From Micromussa lordhowensis (Eukaryota; Cnidaria; Anthozoa; Scleractinia; Lobophylliidae), in NCBI GenBank assembly GCA_964020085.1, contig OZ026595.1:3187201-3251200 (forward strand): a DNA stretch of 64,000 nucleotides, read 5' to 3'. How positions within the stretch are numbered: the first letter of the stretch is position 1; the number at the start of each line of letters is the position of its first letter. The position numbers were made by a program, and so were the translations under genes. The notes under the pieces are model-generated. The model worked only from the letters and a program-made list of their open reading frames with translations. It was not told the origin of the DNA and ran no database searches. Shown piece by piece: positions 13,201 to 25,100 of this stretch.

Positions 13201-14512
13201 TTAATATTGTTTTCATACGCATTGGAAAATGAAGCAAAGAGAAATGCTGACAAATGGGCAGGCACGCGAAAGGCTTGTGATGGACTGCTGGTGCGAACGA
13301 CAAGAACACGCTTGTAAACCTCAACCGGAAGGCGAATTTCATAAGGTAGTTCCAGGCCTCTCGCCTTGTTTTCGCATTTTAACAACTGACAAGCCCGGTG
13401 GATTACTTTCTCCTTGGTGCATGAAGTTGTCAAAAAGACCACAGATTCTCAAGGTAACTCAATCTCATTTAATCTTCACTTTCCAAGATAGCTTTGTTTG
13501 TGCATGCAGAAGGCAAGGGACATGGGCCTACAAGGTTGCTAAAATAAACTTCCGGTTGATGTAATCGTGTGCGTGTCGCTTGCAGTTAGTCGTGTGCGTG
13601 TTAATTCGCCAGAATTTCCCCGCTATTGTCATTGCTTATAAATTTTCTAATAAGTACAAATACCATACTGATGATATTCCAACTTATTCTGTGCTTGAGT
13701 TTCCGTGACAAATCCTTCAGTCAAATGAGAAGGGAGTCGGAAATCTGAAATGCGTCCACCATCTTGGAAGTTTCAGGTGAGCTTAATTTTTATTGACAAA
13801 CATAAATCGGTCCCATCGATAGTTCTGGGCTTTTTTAATTTTCATTTTCCAGTAGATTTTATAGGGGGTCAGTAGGGGGGTCAGTAGGGGGTCAGTTGAC
13901 CGGGGGTCAGTGTTTTGTCGAAACCCAATATCACAGTTAATCAAATTTAAAGGAAACTTTTAAGCTACAGGATTCCTCCAGAAAAACTGACTGTAGCAGA
14001 ATTCTGGTTGTGTCCTGGTGTACCGGTACACTAAGGGAACAACCACTGCATGTGCTTCCTTTCTTTACGAGCCTTTGTTTAGCTGCTGTGTATTGTTCGT
14101 TCTCTTGTACATATCGGTTCTCGTGTACAGGTGTACTGGAACAGTACACGGGGACAGAACACAAATTCTGTTGTATTTCGTGACACGTGTGCCCTGGCTA
14201 TGGCGGATTTCGTCGTAAAAATATCAGCAATGCTCCTCAATTCAACCAATGATACGAAGGTTTAAAATACCAGCAGATCTTCTCATGTGCACGTGGAAAA
14301 AAATAGTGTAAATTTGGACAAGTGTGAACAACTTTGAAACCCACCTTAGGACGATACAAAGCAATTGAATAACAAGCGGCATAAGCTACCCAGCCATTCC
14401 TTCCCCAGTCCACACACAAAGGCGTCCTGTTGCATGCAACGCTGACGTATTCCAGGGAACATTTGCAACAAGAACTCAGTTTTTTGCTTTCTACCATCTC
14501 CTTGTCCGCCAT
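1300..14512 (-). CDS. ELP2: Elongator complex protein 2 (WD40 scaffold), 5' half, partial at left edge
   Basis: Eleven exons read on the minus strand: 14512-14345, 12799-12703, 12283-12204, 10266-10110, 8561-8478, 6112-6048, 5156-5090, 3844-3689, 3053-2958, 2220-2117 and 1428-1300. All junctions are GT-AG and every phase agrees, giving 401 codons. ELP2 is usually about 800-830 residues, so the 3' half lies beyond the left edge. Recognisable blocks are [94 protein letters not shown] and [20 protein letters not shown]. They follow the order of the animal ELP2 propellers. ELP2 is a double WD40 propeller that holds the Elp1/Elp3 core of Elongator, which modifies wobble uridines in tRNA. The start ATG at 14512 opens exon 1 in frame, and the propeller follows at the usual distance. 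Exon 5 was placed at the acceptor before 8561 because only that choice restores phase and the conserved CLQTLSFG. Confidence 0.95.
5275..5455. repeat. MITE of the 'GGTTAATAAG' family, degraded copy
   Basis: An inverted-repeat element opens with CTTATTAACCAAG and closes with GAGGTTAATAACTTGTTCAT. Internal arms AAATCTCAAACTGAGAC and GTTTGAGATTT are inverted. The same ends occur in the elements at 36864-37645 and 43160-43627, so this is one dispersed family. It sits in ELP2 intron 6. Confidence 0.65.
6269..7212. mobile_element. TIR transposon (944 bp) with RecQ-like helicase remnant, 9-bp TSD
   Basis: The left end TAGCCTCCTACGCAGACG and its inverted complement at the right end extend to about 70-bp terminal inverted repeats. 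The element is bounded by a perfect 9-bp direct repeat ATTCAGGGC at 6260-6268 and 7213-7221. It inserted into ELP2 intron 5. Just inside the left TIR is a short reading frame like the N-terminus of a RecQ-type helicase. The rest is broken. The terminal TAG...CTA and the 9-bp duplication match those of the element at 52943, which suggests one superfamily. A 9-bp duplication is most typical of Mutator-like transposases, but no transposase is seen here. Confidence 0.85.
6434..6562 (+). pseudogene. RecQ-like helicase N-terminal fragment inside a transposon
   Basis: A 42-codon frame begins [14 protein letters not shown] and continues [20 protein letters not shown] before a stop. The LNPFQREA block followed by a basic stretch and a VLVFV strand is the layout that precedes the Walker A loop in RecQ-family superfamily 2 helicases (Q motif, then motif I). 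The Walker A loop itself is missing because the sequence diverges or is deleted after the VFV strand. I read it as a dead internal fragment of the 944-bp element, comparable with the longer helicase piece at 53232-53498. Confidence 0.6.
8203..8322. repeat. two-copy 63-bp tandem duplication
   Basis: Two copies share GGAAAGACA(T/A)AACTTTTTCAAGGA and ACTACAGCCTGTTTGCATT with a 63-bp period and few differences. It lies in ELP2 intron 5 and looks like a simple local duplication. Confidence 0.75.
10653..10965 (+). mobile_element. tRNA-derived SINE with conserved core, copy 2
   Basis: This is the same family as the SINE at 970, with a better tRNA head: GGGAGGCGCGGTGGCCTCAT, then a B box GGTTTGAGTCC near 10706. 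The shared core has TTGGGCAAGACACTTAACTC and a GGTGTATAAATGGGTACC motif. A run of G at 10858-10875 interrupts the 3' part. It is in ELP2 intron 3 and, like copy 1, antisense to the gene. Confidence 0.82.
11325..11767. mobile_element. short TIR element, probable
   Basis: The left end CAGGGTTGTCGCTAAG is inverted at the right as CTTAGCTACAACCCTG, a CAGGG-type terminus like that of hAT elements. GAACAC flanks both sides. hAT elements normally duplicate 8 bp and only 6 bp match here, so the class is uncertain. Another CAGGGTTGTAGCTAGC stretch starts just outside the right end. It is in ELP2 intron 3. Confidence 0.5.
12918..13926. mobile_element. long-TIR transposon (1,009 bp), 9-bp TSD
   Basis: The ends GGGTTTCGACAAAACACTGA and their inverted complement are followed by C-rich short tandem units (ACTGACCCCCT) on the left and their mirror on the right. 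The inverted similarity continues inward for about 310 bp, pairing 13075-13230 with 13625-13780. A perfect 9-bp duplication AATATCACA flanks it at 12909-12917 and 13927-13935. Long TIRs with a 9-bp duplication fit a non-autonomous Mutator-like element. A 127-codon minus frame at 13059-13442 has no recognisable domain. It interrupts ELP2 intron 1. Confidence 0.85.
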
Positions 14513-15336
14513 GATGTATTCTTTAACGACAAACCGCTGAGCTATCGCGGTTGTTTCATACCCAGCATGAGAGACCCTGGGAACGAGATCCCAGACCGAT
14601 TAGTGAAAAAACTGAGCTCGAGAGCACATCATCTCCGCTAAAAAAGAGAGTGGGAGACGCTTGAAATTCGACGAACATTTTGCAAGAGTCGTGGCTTTTA
14701 AAAGACCATTCGTCACCCCTAATTTTCATGATAACTCTACAAGAGAGAAGATTCACTTTGCAAGCATTCCAAGCTTGGTCCTTCTATAAATTGTTTTCCC
14801 GAATAAAAGAGCTGTCGCTTCACTCCAGACAGCCTTGCGGGTTGAGTTGGAAGAGTTCAGTGCTTTCACAGCTTGTATACTTTGCAGAGGTGCACTATTT
14901 GCTGAACCCAGAATGTTTGTGTCAGATACTTCTACCCGCTTTTTTCCATCAGTTTCCCCGTACAAACATTACTCTTTTGACTTTAAATAAACTCTCCTTT
15001 AAACTCTCGTTGCTTGAGCCTGGGCTCATTCCGTTTTATTGCTTCTGGATCATTCTCAAGTCTCACGTGGGAGGGGGGAGGTAAGGAGGACTGAAATAGA
15101 GCGGGTGTAGGCGTATATTCATTGGTCTACTTAAGATACTTATAAATCTCATTCCTTGTTGATCTTGTACAAATAAAAGTACAAATTCAAATAGAAGTTT
15201 TTAAACCACAATTATGTTGAGCGGATTCATGAGTACAAAAAAAATAAGCTAAATGGCAGCATTTACAAGAGCAAAGCAATTTATTCATGCTCAGTTGTAA
15301 ACAAATTGTAACAAAAGTATCAATAATACGCAGGCT

Positions 15337-15443
15337 CACGTTTGGGTCACATGCGAGAGCAGTGTAGTAGTCTTTGGAAAAGAGTCGACAGGCGAACCGA
15401 CTCGGGGTATAGCGGTCTGCTACCCTCGCTATGACCCAAACGA
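15337..15443. repeat. inverted repeat, about 20-bp arms
   Basis: CACGTTTGGGTCACATGCGAG and CTCGCTATGACCCAAACGAG are inverted complements with few mismatches, separated by about 66 bp. This is a likely small fold-back element. Confidence 0.55.
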
Positions 15444-16011
15444 GGGCTGCTCAAAAGGCCAAATGACCTCATATATCTATCAATTATTTATCTAGTGAGC
15501 CAGTTATTTCATACATCTGATTGTTATTAAAATAGCATTATTAATATCAAAGCCATTTGCAACAACAAATAGCGCAATGATCATCATATCAAAACTCAGG
15601 CCAACAACAAGCACGGGAAAATTCGTGTGAGCCGAACACCAAATTTGTCGGAAAGACAGCACCTCGGCCTACGTAGTATCAGCCTTGCATCATTGCTTGC
15701 TATTCTTTCTATTTTTGGCTGATCAGATCTTTTACAGATCCTACGTAAACAGGCAGCATTTTCGTTTGCGGTCCTTTGCACCATTATGTTAAACTTAAAT
15801 TAATCATCAGTGCTTCGTGAACGGAAGCATAGGGTGTCATTCAAACTGCTCTATCTATCTGTGGGTGGTAGTTTCCGGGAGATGCGAGAGTACCGAAAAA
15901 TCTTAAACACATCTTTTGTTATCCCAAGTTGAAAACTCAATCAGCTGCCTAAAAATCTAATCTATCAATGATAAAGCAGTTTTCATTTGAGTGTCGAAAG
16001 TGCATGTAATT

Positions 16012-16200
16012 CACATTTGCTTTCGTTTGGCATCACCACGCTACGCTATTAGCTTAAGAAAATCGCGCCCCTTTGTGATCCAATCAGAAGTGAAACCAAA
16101 AGCAATCGTGACTCACTTTCAAACGTTTTCCCGCGCTTCGCGTCAGCTACAAGAATTTGCTTCGAGTTTTGATTGGTTCAAGGCCACAGTGATATTTCGC
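16012..16200 (+). repeat. dispersed CCAATCAGA repeat, copy 1
   Basis: This stretch is clearly related to 59262-59453 in the same orientation. Shared blocks are CATCACGCTA-type sequence, AAATCGCGCC, ATCCAATCAGAAGT, AACGTTTTCCCGCGCT and TTTGATTGGTTCA. It holds CCAAT boxes facing each other about 90 bp apart. No coding content is seen. The transposon class is unknown. Confidence 0.75.
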
Positions 16201-16906
16201 CTCTCACTGTTAACGCAATATATATTTATATTAATCTAACATTCCTGAAACACTAATTTAACAACTATAAGGCAACTACACCGCTGCTACTTTTTGCACC
16301 ATTTAACACTTAAATAAAACTTTACTTTAAAAAAACTTTACTTTTTACTAAAACTGTACTTTAGTACTTTCATTATTAAGCTATGTTTTTTGCATATAAT
16401 GGTTTATCATATCATATTATATTGTATTGCAAATACGCACGATTCTCTTATAATCCCTTACAGCAAAATGAGGTATTTTGACTATTTTAATCTCAATTTC
16501 ATCCTCGTTCAACAGTCTCCAAACCAGATCTCGCAAGGCCAAGCGGAAGGGAGATCTCGCTTTTCAGCGTCAAACAGAGTGCGATCTGGGTACGAGATAA
16601 TAAGGGCCGGAGAAAAATGATAAGACTGTCACTTCAGCTCTGTTAAGAGGTTAAATTTAAGCCAGTTTTTCCTGTTGAAATGAAGATGTTTGCAGTCACA
16701 AAGCACTAAAAAATCTTGCGATATTTCTTGATTTGAATCTCTTACTAGCTAGTTCAAAACAGCTTTAAGCTTATATCAAGTTAAAGCAAATATCCGCAAA
16801 AAAGGTCGCCATTTTGTATCATTGCGAGGCTGCCCAAAAGTTTCTTTCCAAGGAGAAAAAAACACTCGCTTTTTTACCTTCGCTTGATATTTAACTATGC
16901 CATTAT

Positions 16907-19900
16907 TTACGATTCTTCATGAGTCTTCGCCATTGCCCCACCGAGCACTTGCTTTCTCCATCGAATTCTTCGGTTCTGAAACCAGACTTTTACCTGAGTC
17001 TCAGAGAGACCAAGTTGTGAGGCGATGTAAATCCGCTGGGCACTTCCAACGTATTGCTGAATCTTAAAGTGCCGCTCCAGTCTCTCGAGCTGTTGAGGAG
17101 AGAACACAGTGCGCATGCGTCGTGGTTTTTCTTGTGGCCCTGTACCTGTGGAGCAATTGAAAATAAGCTGTTAGTTTTCTAGTTACAGTATTTGCTGTTT
17201 TATGTAATTTTCATAACAAACAGGGAAAAATGACTAAAACCTGTTGGCCGCCACAAAGAACACTTTTAATTCATTTGTCTTCATCGAGGGCAAAATGAAT
17301 CTAACGAAAGATTTGGATTGATTGATAACCATCGATTCTTAGTGTTGACCCGAATACGCAAGAAGATGACCCGAAAGCTTCCGAAGATTTCTGGAAAGTC
17401 ATCAACTATCGTTGGAAGACCACTCAAACAACCTGAGAGATGGCATCGTGTGCCTTTGAAAGAAGTGAATGCTCCCTCTTCGTCTCTAAGCTTCGTCTCT
17501 AAGCTTCTCTAAGAACGAAGACTTTGACCATCTATTTCTCGATCAGCTTGGGTTTTTTTAATAAAGACATTGAAATTCACGTTCTGATGGAGTAATATGG
17601 AATAATAATAATAATAATAATAATAATATGTTTAAAATGAAGAGTGTATCTGCCGGTAAATATTAAACAAAGAGAAAATGATATCAATAATGATTATTAA
17701 TGCAATGCCTATTTGAACGTTGTCTAATGAATAACTCCGCATAATGACAGATCCAATAATATAAGCACAATTTTGAGAATAAATTAGAAATAAGTTTGCT
17801 CTTACAATGTTGTGAATTTGCAAATTGTTTACAAAAGACAATCACCGGAAAACCTTTTTCACACTGTCAACAAGTCATGCAGTTGTACTGGCTGAAATTT
17901 CGCTCGGTCAGTCTTCGCATTCTATATACACTTCTAAAGACATATTTCGGGATGATTTTAATTTTCAGGGGATCTGCTGAGTTAGTTCCGAACTCAGTGA
18001 AGAAACTCTACCGTCCAAACAAGACTTGTTTGGCTTTTCATCTCTGCCCGATCGACCTTCTCGCTGAAATTGCTTCGCCCAGCATCTCGAGTCAACCGAC
18101 CTGGCGATTCGAGCTGTTTAAATTCCCGATTCTTGTACAATGTTCCGGCGTTTATTCAGTGATACGACAGCTATAGACTTAAGAGAGAAAATAGCCGAAC
18201 AAAAAGAGAATAATCTAAAAAAACCAAATCAGACTGGATTAAAAACAAGATACAATTTCCGTTCAGGAATGCACTAACTTATCTTCTCGGACATTGACAA
18301 AATTATGCATGAAAAGTGGACTGAGGGTTGAATGGCCTCCTAAAGGTGACCAAAAAGTTTGTTTAAATATGGTGAAGAAAAGTAAATTGTGTGCATTTGC
18401 ACTCGTGAAGAGAAAATAAGGTTTTACTTAAAATAGGTTTTACTCAAAGTGGTTGCTATGGCAACCGGGCACAGCCTTTTAAGGTTTTATTTTATAGTTT
18501 GTAGCGTTTCTGCTCTTTTACAAAACAAGATTTTACTGTAAGCATATCTTGTAAGTTGCTATTTTGTTCTATGCAATAAACTTAAGTTTTGACAGTTAAC
18601 TCTTGTTTTCAGCGCTTTTTATAGGCTTTATTTGTAATAACCTTATTTTGCACCAAACTTAGGGGACCAATTATCTAGTGTCACGCAACAGACGTTAAAA
18701 TGTTACGATTTTTTTTAGTTTATTGCATCACGACACTATTGGTATTGGGAATTTGTCTTGAATACCTTCCAAACTATAAATGTTGGCGTGAAGTCAGTTG
18801 GTACTAAACGAGAAGTTTGAGAAAAATCCACTTAAAGTTTCCTACATGATGGATTAAGCATAAAACAAGCCAAAAATTGCAGGGGTTGTTCTATTTTGTA
18901 AAAAAAAATTACCGCAGTTGTAGGAATATTCTTTTTCATAAGGGAAATGAATGATCCTGTGATGTTAACGTTCATTCAGGCAAAGCTTTTCGCAAGTAGT
19001 TATACCACTCGGCAATCGAGTTGTTCATATCTTAACAACTTTACTACAAAATATCGTTCATTCAAGTTAAACCTAATCTATATTTTTGGCCATGTTCTAA
19101 CTGTGAACAGTCGATCGTTGCTATGGCCATACAAAAACTTTATACCACTGCGTACTTTCTTTAAATTCCATTCTCATCTAGAGGCAAATTCAGCAAGATC
19201 GTTTCAAAATGTTTTTGACAAGTGTTCAAGGGTCTTAAATCTTGTATTTTCCCAAAATGGCATTTTTCTTGAACATTGTCATATTTTGGGGTACATACAG
19301 CCTTAATGGCATGTCATTGCTAAGCCACAGGGTAGAAAATAAAAGAAACGAAATTTTGCTCTCTACTAAGTTGTAAATATCTCCAACTATACTCTATTCA
19401 AATTCCTCTAACCGTCTTTAACATCAAAGTTCTGAGTAGCCGGTATTTCTCGCAGAAATAATGAAAGCAACTCTTCTTGTCATAATAACACAAACAAAAC
19501 ACATTTTGCAGGCTTACAAATGCAAATCTACCCCCTGAGACGACAACATAATGTCTTCCGTGGCCAAAACGCTTTGCCAAAAAGCCCTCATGTCCATACA
19601 TCTTGTCAAATGTCATAATATAGACCCTTAATTGACAACCGAAAAAATGAAATTGCCATTAATTTATACGTCGTTTAGTCTTGCCAATTACTTTGGCAGA
19701 AGTAGTTCAATCAAAATAAACATCTCTTGTTTCACGTACTGCGAATTTGCCTTGAAATGTATACACGTTGTGTTCTGGTTTTCAAATGTAAGTCTAATGT
19801 AGAAATACGTGCAGGAAAATGTACGGGCCGAGGACTCTCAGTGAGGACTTGACTGAGTTTCTCGTGACTGAAAACATAATTATATTGAGCAATTACAGGT

Positions 19901-20556
19901 AGCAAAGAATGTCACAGATATCAATTTATCGTTTTCACACGACAGGAGTTTAACTTAAATAGCTTTAAACAGACCATATGAACCTAATGGCCAGACAAGG
20001 TTATTATAAATGTCGAGGGTGTAGTCAGCCCATGCGATACTTTCCTTTTTTAGCACTTCAGATCGCCAAACGATTGCATTAAGGCAATTCTGCTCTAGTC
20101 ATTCCATAATGATATAATTTGCCGGGAATGAAATTACTTACTGCTAGGTTGCTCCCAATATCTACTTCCCGGCGTGTCTGGGTTTCGTTGCAAAGTTTGA
20201 CTTTGAACCAAACGTCCCTCATGAAGGTTGCTTCTTTTGGGTATTTCCTGAACATTATGTGCCAGGCTGTAACGGCTTTCTGGAGCGAACACCGCTCTGG
20301 GATAGCTCGCTCTGTGGAGACTGGGAGGTGCAAAGAGGCTGGCTGGGGAGCTTGGAATTGGCGTGAAAGGAAACATGGACATCTGCGAGCCAAAGCCGAC
20401 AACACGGTTATGGTTGTACAGATCTCTGGGATGCGACAACAGAGCCTCATTGTTGAAATCTTTTCTTGGGAAACAGGCTTGGCAAGGGCAAGGTGGTAAG
20501 GGCGCCTCGCTGGTTGCTTTCAAAGGTGGAGATCTATCACCGGTTTGCAGATTCAT
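16907..20556 (-). CDS. Not-like homeobox transcription factor, gene A
   Basis: Two exons, 20556-20142 and 17145-16907, joined by a phase-1 GT-AG intron of about 3 kb, give 217 residues. The homeodomain spans about residues 146-205, close to the C-terminus. It contains RTVFSPQQLERLE, ETQVKVWFQNRRIRWRKQ, the invariant W48, F49 and N51, and Q50 for TAAT-type target choice. The block QLERLERHF..QQYVGS and the ETQVKVWFQNRRI(R)WRKQ helix are characteristic of the Not/Noto family. The N-terminal part is rich in Ser and Pro, has no known domain, and includes a CPCQAC stretch. The ATG at 20556 was chosen because upstream in-frame codons lack another ATG before a stop. It is probably a nuclear DNA-binding developmental regulator. 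Its neighbour at 26000-28357 is a paralogue with the same exon plan. Confidence 0.9.
17605..17628. repeat. (AAT)n microsatellite
   Basis: About eight tandem AAT units in the intron of Not gene A. Confidence 0.9.
18452..18465. promoter_or_regulatory. candidate RFX X-box in the Not gene A intron
   Basis: GTTGCTATGGCAAC fits the imperfect palindromic RFX consensus (GTNRCC-like arm, short spacer, RGYAAC) with one mismatch in the left arm. The extended site GGTTGCTATGGCAACC is nearly symmetric. It lies about 1.3 kb upstream, on the coding strand, of the homeodomain exon. Function is not shown by sequence alone. Confidence 0.45.
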
Positions 20557-22144
20557 CGTGTAAAGCCGTGTGAGCAACGTGTAGTGTTTAACGCTATGCG
20601 TGTTAAACGTTAAACAAGTTTGGCGCTGACGAGGCTATCGGCCCATTATCTCTTCACTTTTACCCAATTCTATGCCACATTTTTACGCGCAACTCTTCAA
20701 TCACTTAGCAACTGAAAGAAATAGTCACGAGGGAAATGTTCAAAGACAATATTCTTTTTATTTGAGACATGCAGGCGTTTATCCTTCTTATTGTGGCTAT
20801 ACGCCTTTTAAATCCTGTTTCTTTGTTTGCCTTTTAGCTCATGTCCTTTTTGTCTGTTTATTAGGAAACGTTTTACGGTTGCGTTTCTGTTGTATAATTA
20901 CTTTAATCTTATGTATTACCCTGTACCCTTGTAACCTCCGCGCGAAACGGATAATGAAAACACAAATTCGCGTAGAAGATGTATAAATGAGCTTTTTAAA
21001 GAAAATTACCTTAACCTGACGTTATGTTTACTGGCTAATTGCTTTAATTATGCAATAAAATGTCTTTGAACAAACACGCCTTGCTTTAGTTGAGTGAGAA
21101 GGATTGCATAATGGAAGTCGTAATGATATCGCACATAATGGAAGCTGTGCTAAATATGAATCGATTGAGCAAGAAAATATTTTGGATTTATAGTGGAAGA
21201 AGTGCAAATGACGAGGTCTTTGATGCCGGTTTAGACCTTTCTTTGATTTTAATAATGGCCCTCTTTTTGAATAATCACAAGGAATAAAAACACGCAAAGC
21301 ATTTATCAGTTGAAACACTGAAAGTGAGCTCGCAATGGGACAGATTTAACTTTGTTCTAACTCATTTTGTTTCAAACTGACAATTCACAAATTTCGGATA
21401 CAGCTTCGATGTCCAAACGCATTTCTGCTATAAACTTAGCTTGGAGAAATTATAAGCGTGCTTCCGTGGGTAAAAATTTAAATTTCTATTTCCCTGTTAT
21501 TAGTGAGCGCGAGAAAACAAAGGACAAGTTTATTATACCACATGCTATGAACAATTTAGCGCTGACAATATTTTGAAAATGTACCATTAATTTTTATTTG
21601 ACACGTGACACTTGTTCGCAGAAAACCATTAGTTTTAAGACCTGTCTCTATTCATACAGAGTGGCTAATTTTCTTCAACATGTATTTAAACAACAATGTA
21701 TTAAGTCATTCTATGTACATCTAGAGTTGCTGCTTAAATCTATATTTTTAAAAGCACTTGGTTAGAGACACTGAAAATTTCAAGATGATTTTCAGTTATC
21801 CCGCAAGCGCGCTCAACGATAACAAACTGACGAATCGCGAGTTAAGCCAGAGAAATAAAATTTCACCGCAATAGCATTTTGTTTAAGTAAATGAATCTTT
21901 GTTTAAAGAAGTAAATACATCGAAAATAAGCCGTAGTTTGCAGGGATTGGGTAAAGTTATCCTTCTAGTAATACGCGGCGAGATTAATTCGTGTGGCGGT
22001 TATAACACCTTCGCTCAAAAGTGGAAAAAAGCACTACCGATGTTAGCGATGAGACGGCTTTATCAATTACACAGATAACACAAGAAGGTATCACGTGTAT
22101 TCGCGTACAGCTTCTAAATATCGAGCAGGAATAATAGTACACCC

Positions 22145-22174
22145 TATTCTTATAGGAATATATCCTATAAGAAT
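22145..22174. repeat. perfect short palindrome
   Basis: ATTCTTATAGGAATA and its inverted complement meet almost directly, giving a palindrome of about 28-30 bp. It could be a cruciform-prone site or a transposon remnant. Confidence 0.7.
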
Positions 22175-25100
22175 ATCGAGGCTGAAATTTGCGAAATTTT
22201 AAGAATAACCCGAGGCTAATTTGAAAAGAATAATTTTGTGTGTTGAGAATATGTCAATACAATACGATCATATGTTTTTAACTAAAGCGTATTAAGTTCT
22301 GCAAAACCGTAGCCAAAAATTAGCAAAGATAGCACTCTGCGATGCTAATACCATTTTTGCAAGACGTTATGTGCGTCGTGTAATTAGGAACGTAAGAACG
22401 TAACATTCACAACCATATTTTCAGCCTAAACTCGGCAGTAAAAAGATGTTTAGCCTGGGTCAGAAAAACAATATTCTTATCTGTAAAGAGAATGCAGAGT
22501 ATAGCACGATGTTTGAAACTGTGAATAATACTTTTTACTAAACGACGGGGCCGGATCGGTTAGCTATCATGGTGTTTCATTAAAATATTGTTGTCCATTT
22601 ACCGTTTATTATTCTGTGTTCATGTTAAATACCATCAAATTCTTATCAAAGAACCGCTGGAAAACACGAGAAAACACTGGAACAATTACAAAATTATCTA
22701 GGCGAATTACCGGCGCCAGACGTGACACTATATAAAACAAAGCTTATGAGGAGAAAAGAAAAAACTAGTGCTGTGATTTTAAAGTTATATAATTCTATTC
22801 ACCTCTCTGCCGAAACAGGTGTCATATGGCTGCGAGCATAAGCTTCTCGTGTTACCTGCCTTGCGCTTTTCAATGATTTTATTGAAACAAGGCTGTTCGT
22901 TTTGATAAAAGGGTTGCAAATGCTTCTCTTCTGTAAACTGTCGCTAAGTAACCAAGACTGATCGAGGCAGATCATACTAAACGCAAAAAACTAATGGAGG
23001 TCTTTTGTTTCTAGTAGCGTTCAGGGCTCCACGAATGGTGGTGTATTGTGCGAAAGACATGTTTTGGTGAACGTAAATGAAAACAATACCCACAGAGACA
23101 TACACAAGGGCTATTAAATCACCTTAGGACTAAACGAAAAGCCAATAAGTATATTTTTAACAGCTTACAGGAAGTGGAACTTTTTTATTATATGTTAAAT
23201 TAGACAATCGCAGTCACTCAAACCTATTAGCCAGCCACACATGTTGGGCCTAAGTTACAATGTTGTGCCGTTAAAAATAGGAACAGGGTGGATTTTTCGT
23301 TGAATAAGGAAATTAAAGTCTAATCTTACTTTTCAAGTCAAATGAACAGGGCGCTTATAAGGAAACATATGGCTCATACCGAAAAGATCCGCTTCGATTC
23401 TGCGATAGTAAATTTTTTTTTAAATTTTTACTATCGATGAATTAGCGATCCTTAGATAAAGTTTAGAAATAAATAAGATAAAGCTAAAAAAGATGATTTT
23501 CATGTTACCAGCTTGTGTTTGAATTAATGTTAGGAGGTAAGTGTATTGTATACAGTGCGGGTTGTGCAAAGGCTTTTGCAGGGCTTAGTTTGCGTGTCGA
23601 TCCGACAGCGGCTTGGAAGCGATGCTGTCCTTGTTAGCTCGCTCAAAATACGCTCACCCTGAATGGCCGTCATTTTTAATTTTAACTTTTGCTTTGCTTT
23701 GCTCAAGTATAACTGCAGTCTGGGCAAACATGAGGAATAACGTAATAAATGATTCAACTCCGTGCAAGATTTTTTAACTCCCCGGGGAGCAAAATTACTC
23801 CCTCTGTATTCTTCAACAGGCTTATTTAGAGGAGCGGGAAGACCACGCAGACGTATCGGTTTACAGTGATACTCAAGAGACCATGTTCTTGTGATACTTT
23901 ATTGTTCATCTACTGCAGTTTTTCGGGTCGGGAGGGAGGGAAGATTGGAAGACTAGAAGGAAATCTCAGCTCTTAAAAAAAAAAAACGGGCCTATATTGG
24001 GAAGGGATTCTGTGTGTCCGAAGGAAGAAAAGAAAACTGACACATAAGGCTGGCATTTTCCGGGCTAGAATAAGACGTCTGAACTGTATTTAGCTATCTA
24101 CCGTAAGTGACGAATTCGGAGGCTAATTAATACAAATCACAGAAATAGGAAATAAAATCACAGATTCTTTCATTACTTAAATACAAAACGCTGTACATAG
24201 CCACTGAGAGAGACCGTTGTTTCCCTTTTTTTATTTACAAAGTAAACAAACAGGACTTGGTGTTAGCCCAACAAATTGTATACTATAGTCGAATGCCATA
24301 AATTACAATAACAAATATTTATCTCATAGGTTTGCCAGATAAATTTGTATGAAACGAAGCTAGCAAAATGCACTGCACTCTCACAATTTCGGCTCTTTTT
24401 GAACGATAATTGACGCTTTAATTTAATTTACAGTTCGGATAAAAAAAAAGTCAACATAGAACACATTAGAAACAAATTAGTCTTGTTAAGAACCGTAATT
24501 CAATAGATTTTGTTTCGTGCCTTCACTCTCTAACAGAAAATTAACCATGTCCACTCTGTACTATCAAAAGAGCCTAGCTAGGGAATGCGCTTTCAAGGAA
24601 CAGTTCCGAATCGTGTTTCCGGCAACATCGTCACACTACACATGTTGCCGCTGATTGCTAAAACTCGGCAACTTTTCACTTATAACAAAGCTAAACAGCA
24701 AATGTTTGCAACAAACCGTACCGTAATTTTCTGACCACTGACAAAGAGGCATTTGTTTACTGACAAATGAAAAGTGGCTCGACATTTTCATGCACAAACC
24801 GCATTTATCCATTAATTTCAGTTAACTAAACTGACAACGCATAGGTTGGCAACATTAAAACTGAAATCTTACGAAATGGTACAATAGTTTTACTGACAGC
24901 AACTACACTGTGTAACTATATCTGTTTTAAAAACACCTATTCGACATTAACTATTTTTATTTTAACACAACTTGAAAGCTTTGTAATTCTCAAAGTCCCA
25001 ATAGCTTTCGGCTTCAATAACTTTAATTTAACTTCTAACAAACTCAATCAATACCTTTACCAGTAGAACGAGTGTCTTCTTATGGTCGATTTTGACTCCT

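Larger units (their letters stand above)
14513..16906. other. intergenic region between ELP2 and Not gene A
   Basis: No supported coding exon. It should hold the ELP2 promoter next to 14,512, but no clear core motif was recognised. It contains an inverted repeat at 15337-15443 and the dispersed CCAATCAGA repeat at 16012-16200. Open frames here, such as 14680-15084, have no recognisable domain. Confidence 0.6.

Noticed and set aside
13059..13442. 127-codon minus-strand frame inside the 12918-13926 transposon
   Set aside because: It falls partly in the inverted sub-terminal repeat and shows no recognisable domain. Probably chance or a remnant.
14680..15084. 134-codon plus-strand frame upstream of ELP2
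   Set aside because: No domain, no splice pattern and no similarity that I recognise.
15337..15443. Possible tRNA-like fold
   Set aside because: The arms form one simple inverted repeat. No A/B box or cloverleaf was found.
20119..20499. 126-codon plus-strand frame
   Set aside because: Antisense shadow of exon 1 of Not gene A.
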